In this document: positions 59,063 to 64,000 of the stretch, in pieces | Position numbering within the stretch: the stretch's first letter is position 1 | How the letters are laid out: the number at the start of each line of letters is the position of its first letter | DNA from: Mesocentrotus franciscanus | Lineage: Eukaryota; Echinodermata; Echinoidea; Camarodonta; Strongylocentrotidae | DNA length: 64,000 bases | NCBI GenBank assembly: GCA_037976565.1 | Contig: CP137670.1 | Span: forward strand, 15,525,216 to 15,589,215 | Direction of reading: 5' to 3' | The notes under the pieces: model-generated | The model's database searches: none | What the model saw: only the letters and a program-made list of their open reading frames with translations | What the model was told of the DNA's origin: nothing | Made by a program: the position numbers and the translations under genes

Positions 59063-59861
59063 GGCGCCAAGTGTTACCCTAGTTTTTCGGTATAAAATCA
59101 CCTCATTTTGTCACAGAATTCACTCAAAAATGTCTTTTGTAACAAAATTATGTAAAACAATTTATTTTTTTACAAAATGAACTAAAAACAATTATTACAA
59201 AATGAACTAAAAACAATTATTACAAAATGAACTAAAAACAATTATTTTGTAACAAAATAAAAACAAAATTTTATTTTGTTAAAAACTTTTGTAACAAAAT
59301 AAATTTTGTTACAAAATGATTTGTACCGAATTCATTTTGCTACAAAATGATTTGTACCGAATCCATTTTGTTGTAAAATGATTTGTACCGAATCCATTTT
59401 GTTGTAAAATGATTTGTACCGAATTCATTTTGCTACAAAATGATTTGTACCGAATCCATTTTGTTACGAAATTTGTACCGAATCCACTTTGTTGTAAAAT
59501 GATTTGTACCGAATTCATTTTGTTACAAAATTTGTACCGAATTAATTTTGTTGTAAAATGATTTGTACCGAATTAATTTTGCTACAAAATGATTTGTACC
59601 GAATCCATTTTGTTGTAAAATGATTTGTACCGAATCCATTTTGTTACAAAATTTGTACCGAATCCACTTTGTTGTAAAATGATTTGTATCGAATCCATTT
59701 TGTTACAAAATTTGTACCGAATTCATTTTGTTGTAAAATGATTTCTACCGAATTTATTTTGTTACAAAATGACTTTTACCGAATTCATAATTCATTTTGT
59801 TACAAAATGACTTTGTACCGAATACATTTTTTACCGAAAAACCAGGGTAACACCTGGCGCC
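59063..59861. mobile_element. TIR-bounded minisatellite element
   Basis: Left end GGCGCCAAGTGTTACCCT, right end AGGGTAACACCTGGCGCC, about 28 bp inverted with two or three mismatches. The interior (about 59280-59830) is a tandem array of 'ttttgttacaaaatgatttg' plus 'taccgaatycat' units of about 30-36 bp, themselves partly palindromic. No protein gene. It looks like a MITE whose core has expanded as a minisatellite. Confidence 0.75.
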
Positions 59862-59918
59862 TTAGGAAGCCAAGTGCAGGACATGCGCGGATCCAGGGCC
59901 AGGGGCCTTGCCCCGCCG

Positions 59919-59919
<1 letters not shown>

Positions 59920-59957
<38 letters not shown>

Positions 59958-60520
59958 AAAAGAAGGGAAAAGGAAAGAAAGAAAAGGAAGCAGAAAAGAA
60001 AAGGGGGAGAAGGGAGATCGGGCCATCGGGGGGTCGAAAGGGCCTTGCCTCCCAGGCTGTTGCCTCCCAGCAAAAGAAAAAAGAGAGAGAAGAAGGAAAG
60101 GGAAAGATAAAAGGAAAAGAGGAGATAAAGGAAGGAAATAAAGAGGAAGAAGAAAAGAAAAGAAAAGAAGGGGGATATCAGTTGCGATTTTCCCGCCAAC
60201 AAGTTAGGATCCCCCCCCCCCTGCCAAAAAAAGGGGGAAGGGAAAAGGAAAGAGGAGAGCTAAAAGGAAACAAAAAAGAGGAAGAAGAAAAGAAAAGGAT
60301 GAAGAGAAGGGGAGATCAGTTGCGATTAATTTGGCCAACAGCGTGTGGATCGGAAGACCGAAAGGCCCTACTTGCCTCCCTCGATTAAAAAAGAAAGAGA
60401 GAGAGAGAGAGAGAGAAGGAAGGGAAGGGAAAGGGAAAGAGGAGAGAAAGGGAAAGATAATATAGAGGTAGAAGAAAAAGAAAAGGGGGAAATTAAGGAA
60501 AGGTCAGTTGCGATTTTTAT
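59920..60520 (+). repeat. Polypurine tract cluster
   Basis: Three cycles of (GA)n and 'aaggaaaagaggag' runs, each ending in 'agatcagttgcgatt'-type sequence and a 'gcctccc' segment. The reverse complement of this family reappears at 63836-63990. Open frames up to 234 codons of Lys/Glu/Arg repeats are not genes. Confidence 0.8.
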
Positions 60521-60639
60521 CGCTTCTTCTATCATCAGTGTACAACTATCATTGTACAAATGTATTCATTTATTTATTTATTTACTAGCTGATTTTACCC
60601 GTGGCAGCGCAGGCGGGGTAGGAGCAGTTTTTCTTTATC

Positions 60640-60875
60640 AAGGTGCGTGTGTGAGAGAGACACACACACAGTGGGAAAATGAATGATAGAGAGACAGACA
60701 GACAGTGGGAAAAATGAATGAGAAAGAGAAACAGACGGTGGGGAAAATGAGAGAGAGAGAGAGAGAGAGAAAGAAAGAGAGAGTGGGAAAAAATGAATGA
60801 GAGTATAGAGACAGTGGGAAAATCAGAGAGAGAGAGAGAGAAAATGATTGAGAGAGAGTGAGAGCGAGAGAGAGA
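60640..60875 (+). repeat. GA/CA microsatellite cluster
   Basis: 'gagagacacacacacagtgg', then repeated 'cagtgggaaaatgaatga' and (GA)n blocks, about 40-bp period. Confidence 0.7.
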
Positions 60876-61164
60876 AGATTTTTGGTTGTGTGATGAAAAG
60901 ATTTATTTGTATGGCTTCCATGGGCTTCTTGGAGGTTTTTATATTTTTTTCCTGGTGCGTTAAATAGTTATGCATTGAAATAATTGATAAAAATATCAGA
61001 AAGTACATTGTAAAATGTATATTTTTTGGAATGTTTGTGTCTTTTTAGAGTTATTTGGGCATCTTCACTGATTAAAATACAATATTCAATTTTATTCGAA
61101 TAAATAACAATATTGATACATGTATGTTAGATTATTTCATTTTTAATAGAAATGTAAAACACAA

Positions 61165-62140
61165 TGCAGTGGCGTAATGAGCAAAACAGTTTGGGGGGGC
61201 TGGCAGACAAAAAAATCCGCATCACCCCACTCTTACATGCAGGCCCCGCTGAACGTTTTTCAAAGTGGGTGGGGGGAGGCAAAAGTATTTACGATCAGGT
61301 AGAGCGTAGTGTAAATTGGCGTTGGGTCTAGGGGCAAAGCCCCGGCAGGGGTCAAGGGCAGAGTTCCCGGAAGCTCAGGGGTATGGGCATTTAATTACGG
61401 TCAGATGAGCATATTTTTACCTTATTCATGACACTGGCAGGTCACTAATTGGCGTGGGGTCCAGGGGGCAGAGCCCCCGGAAGCTCAGGAGTTTTAGGCA
61501 ATAAATTACTGTCAGATGAGTATCCAGGGGCCTGACTTAGGGCTATTGGTTGGGTCCAGGGGGCAGAGCCCCTGGAAGCTCAGGGGATTTAGGGGTTTAA
61601 TTACGGTCAGATGAGCATATTTTGATACCTTATTTGTGACACTGGCAGGACACTAATTGGCGTGGGGTCCAGGTGGCGAAGCCCCCAGAAGCTCAGGGGT
61701 TTTAGGCATTTTATAACGGTCAGATATGCATTCAGGGGCCGCCTTATAGGGCCCCTGGTGGGGTCGAGGGGGCAGAGCATATAGGGGCCCGTTTTAGCAT
61801 ATTTTGATAACCTATTTGTGACACTGACAGATCACATTGGGGTGGGGTCCAGGGAGCGTAGCCCCCGGAAGCTCAGGGTTTTTTAGGCAATAAATTACGG
61901 TCAAATGAGTATTCAGGGGCCCGCCTTAGGGCCCTAGGTGGGGTCCAGAGGGCAGAGCCCCTGGAAGGTCCTGGATGAGCATATTTTGATACCTTATTTG
62001 TGACACTGGCAGGACACTAATTGGCGTGGGGTCCAGGGGGCGGAGCCCCCAGAAGCTCAGGGGTTTCAGGCATTTAATCACGGTCAGATGAGCATATTTT
62101 GATACCTCATTATTTTGTGACACTGGCAGGTCATTATTCT
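61165..62140 (+). repeat. GC-rich repeat cluster, second locus
   Basis: Same family as 43190-44465 in plus orientation: 'gtggcgtaatgagcaaaa', 'cttacatgcaggccc', then five to six units with 'ggggtccagggggc', 'agcccccggaagctcag', 'aattacggtcagatgagcat' and 'gtgacactggcaggacacta'. Unit length is about 130-160 bp. Confidence 0.75.
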
Positions 62141-62179
62141 TTCTTTCTTTCTATTTCTCTTTAGCAGGGGCTGATCTAG

Positions 62180-63330
62180 CTTCTTGCTAAAGGGGTTGAT
62201 CAAATGACGATCGTTCACGAGCCGCCAAGCGGCGAGGCGATTTTTTTTTTTTTTTTTTTGGGGGCTATTTTGAACCCCCGTAAGTGATGTTTTCCTGGCA
62301 TCTGCTAGTACTAACACAATGGGGACCATAAAAAGCAGTGCATGATAATTAACGTCTTTTTAAATCAAGTAACAGTTTAAACAGTTTGACCCAATGACGA
62401 TGCAGAGCATCCTCCACGAGCCGCGTAGCGGCGAGGCGATTTTGGGGTTTTTTGTTGTTGTTGGGGCTATATTTGAACCCCGTAAGTGATGTTTTCCTGG
62501 CATCTGCTAGTACTAACACAATGGGGACCATAAAAAGCAGTGCATGATAATTAACGTCTTTTAAATCAAGTAACAGTTTAAACAGTTTGACCCAATGACG
62601 ATGCAGAGCATCGTCCACGAGCCGCGTAGCGGCGAGGCGATTTTTTTGGGGGGGCTATTTTGAACCCCCGTAAGTGATGTTTTCCTGGCATCTGCTAGTA
62701 CTAACACAATGGGGACCATAAAAAGCAGTGCATGATAATTAACGTCTTTTTAAATCAAGTAACAGTTTAAACAGTTTGACCCAATGACGATGCAAAGCAT
62801 CATCCACGAGCCGCGTAGCGGCGAGGGGATTTTTTTTGGGGTATTTTGAACCCTCGTATAGTGATGTTTTCCTGGCATCTACTAACACAATGGAGACCAT
62901 AAATCAGTGCACGATAACGTCCTTTTAAATCAAGTTACAGTTTAAACAGTTTGACCCAATGACGATGCAGAGCATCCTTCACGAGCCGCGTATCGGCGAG
63001 GCGATTTTTTTATGGGGGGCTAATTTGAACCCCAGTAAGTGATGTTTTCCAGGCATCTGCTAGTACTAACGCAATGGAGACCATAAAAAGCAGTGCATGA
63101 TAATTAACGTCTTTTTAAATCAAATAACAGTTTAAACAGTTTGACTCAATGACGATGCAAAGCATCGTCCACGAGCCGCGTAGCGGCGGGGCGATTTTTT
63201 TTTTTTTTTTTTGGGGGGCTATTTTGAACCCCTGGCCCGTAAGTGATGTTTTCCTGGCATCTACTAACACATTGGAGACCATAAAAGCAGTGCATGATAA
63301 CGTCTTTTAAATCAAGTAACAGTTCAATAC
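62180..63330. repeat. Six tandem copies of a roughly 190-bp repeat
   Basis: Each copy holds 'cacgagccgcgtagcggcga', a T/G homopolymer stretch of variable length, 'gtaagtgatgttttcctggc', 'ctaacacaatggggaccata', 'cagtgcatgataattaacgt' and 'caagtaacagtttaaacagt'. Copies start near 62205, 62405, 62610, 62795, 62980 and 63165. Later copies lose or shorten segments. Confidence 0.85.
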
Positions 63331-63439
63331 ACAGTAATATCCAGAGTTATCATGTGTTTGGTTAAGTTACCAGATGAGTTGAATATCTTCTCACAATATT
63401 TGGACTTGAAAGGTTTCTCTCCAGTGCTTTCTTTCTGTT

Positions 63440-64000
63440 ATTATTATTTTTTTGGCGGCCCAAGGGGGTTAAACCCCTAACCCCCGTAGATCCGCGCCTG
63501 TTTAGTATACTTTTTCCAAAAAGTGGGGCGGAGCTTGAGGCCCCGGAGCCCCGTCGTTCTACGGGCCCTGCCATGTAGGCCTCTAAATAAGCATATTTTT
63601 GGCCTGACTGTAAATTTAGGAATTTGTAATTCTCCAACAAACGCATAAAAAAGTATAATTTACTAAAAAGTGAGGAAAAATCTCGGATAATTATGTCATT
63701 TCAGCAACATTTGTAAATCACCGGTATCGAATTAGAAATGAACCACGTTTGAATTTTATTGTGACACTGGCAGGACACTAATTGGCTCCCCCACCATCAG
63801 TACGCCAGTGGCCCCCCTCCCAATCTACACCTTATTGGCGGGAAAAATCGCAACTGATCTCCCCTACCTATGATCTTCTTTCTCTCTTTCTTTCCTTACC
63901 TTTCCCCTTCCCTTTCCCTTCCCTTCCTTCTCTCTTTTTAGGTTTATATAGGGAGGCAAGGGCCTTTCGCCCCGATCCAGATGTTGTTGGCGGGATTCAT
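63440..64000. repeat. Mixed repeat remains at the window end
   Basis: Includes a 'gggggttaaacccctaaccc' GC-rich end, 'gtgacactggcaggacacta' (63763) of the GC-rich family, and, from 63836, 'ggcgggaaaaatcgcaactg' plus a polypyrimidine tract that is the reverse complement of the 59920-60520 family. It is cut off by the window edge. Confidence 0.6.

Noticed and set aside
59684..60388. A 234-codon plus-strand frame rich in Lys, Glu and Arg
   Set aside because: It spans the end of a minisatellite element and a polypurine tract, with no conserved domain.

Overview
The window is animal (metazoan) nuclear DNA: AT-rich, intron-rich and crowded with transposon debris. Nothing prokaryotic was seen. The gene architecture (secreted CCP/sushi domains plus C-type lectin domains), the LINE types and the abundance of foldback MITEs suggest a marine invertebrate deuterostome, most likely an echinoderm. 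That assignment is inference; no species is claimed.

One multi-exon gene on the + strand spans about 1399-47589. I assembled 14 coding exons from splice signals and reading phase. They join in one open frame of 2460 nt, predicting an 819-residue secreted protein: signal peptide (exon 1), a Cys-rich N-terminal domain I cannot assign (exon 2), one divergent CCP (exon 3), five almost identical CCPs (exons 4-8), and two three-exon C-type lectin-like domains (exons 9-11 and 12-14). Every CCP exon and the first lectin module begin and end in phase 1, so units can be gained, lost or skipped without breaking the frame. The product looks like a multivalent extracellular recognition protein, plausibly innate-immune or adhesive.

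Layout. 1-1398: upstream DNA with tRNA-like SINE remains. 1463-6761: intron 1, with a LINE relic, a SINE split by a TTAA MITE, and a partial tandem copy of exon 2 split by a 2.4-kb transposon. 7005-16400: intron 2, with a 5.9-kb element bearing about 1.2-kb inverted ends, several MITEs and a 1.3-kb minisatellite abutting exon 3. 17511-28335: five tandem 2.14-kb units, each with one live CCP exon, one dead CCP-exon stump fused to a pyrimidine-rich minisatellite, a foldback MITE and an antisense LINE tail. 29466-36451: first lectin module. 36870-41545: a 4.7-kb array of a 48/50-bp pyrimidine-rich monomer related to the minisatellite of the 2.14-kb units. 41847-47589: second lectin module, a diverged duplicate of the first including much of its introns.

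47590-64000 holds no host gene I can recognise. It contains a TTAA MITE (48837-49575), three decayed LINEs (49687-51018 and 51225-52993 on the minus strand, 57160-58460 on the plus strand), another TTAA MITE (55910-56512), a TIR-bounded minisatellite element (59063-59861), polypurine tracts, a GC-rich repeat family shared with 43.2-44.5 kb, and six tandem copies of a roughly 190-bp repeat.
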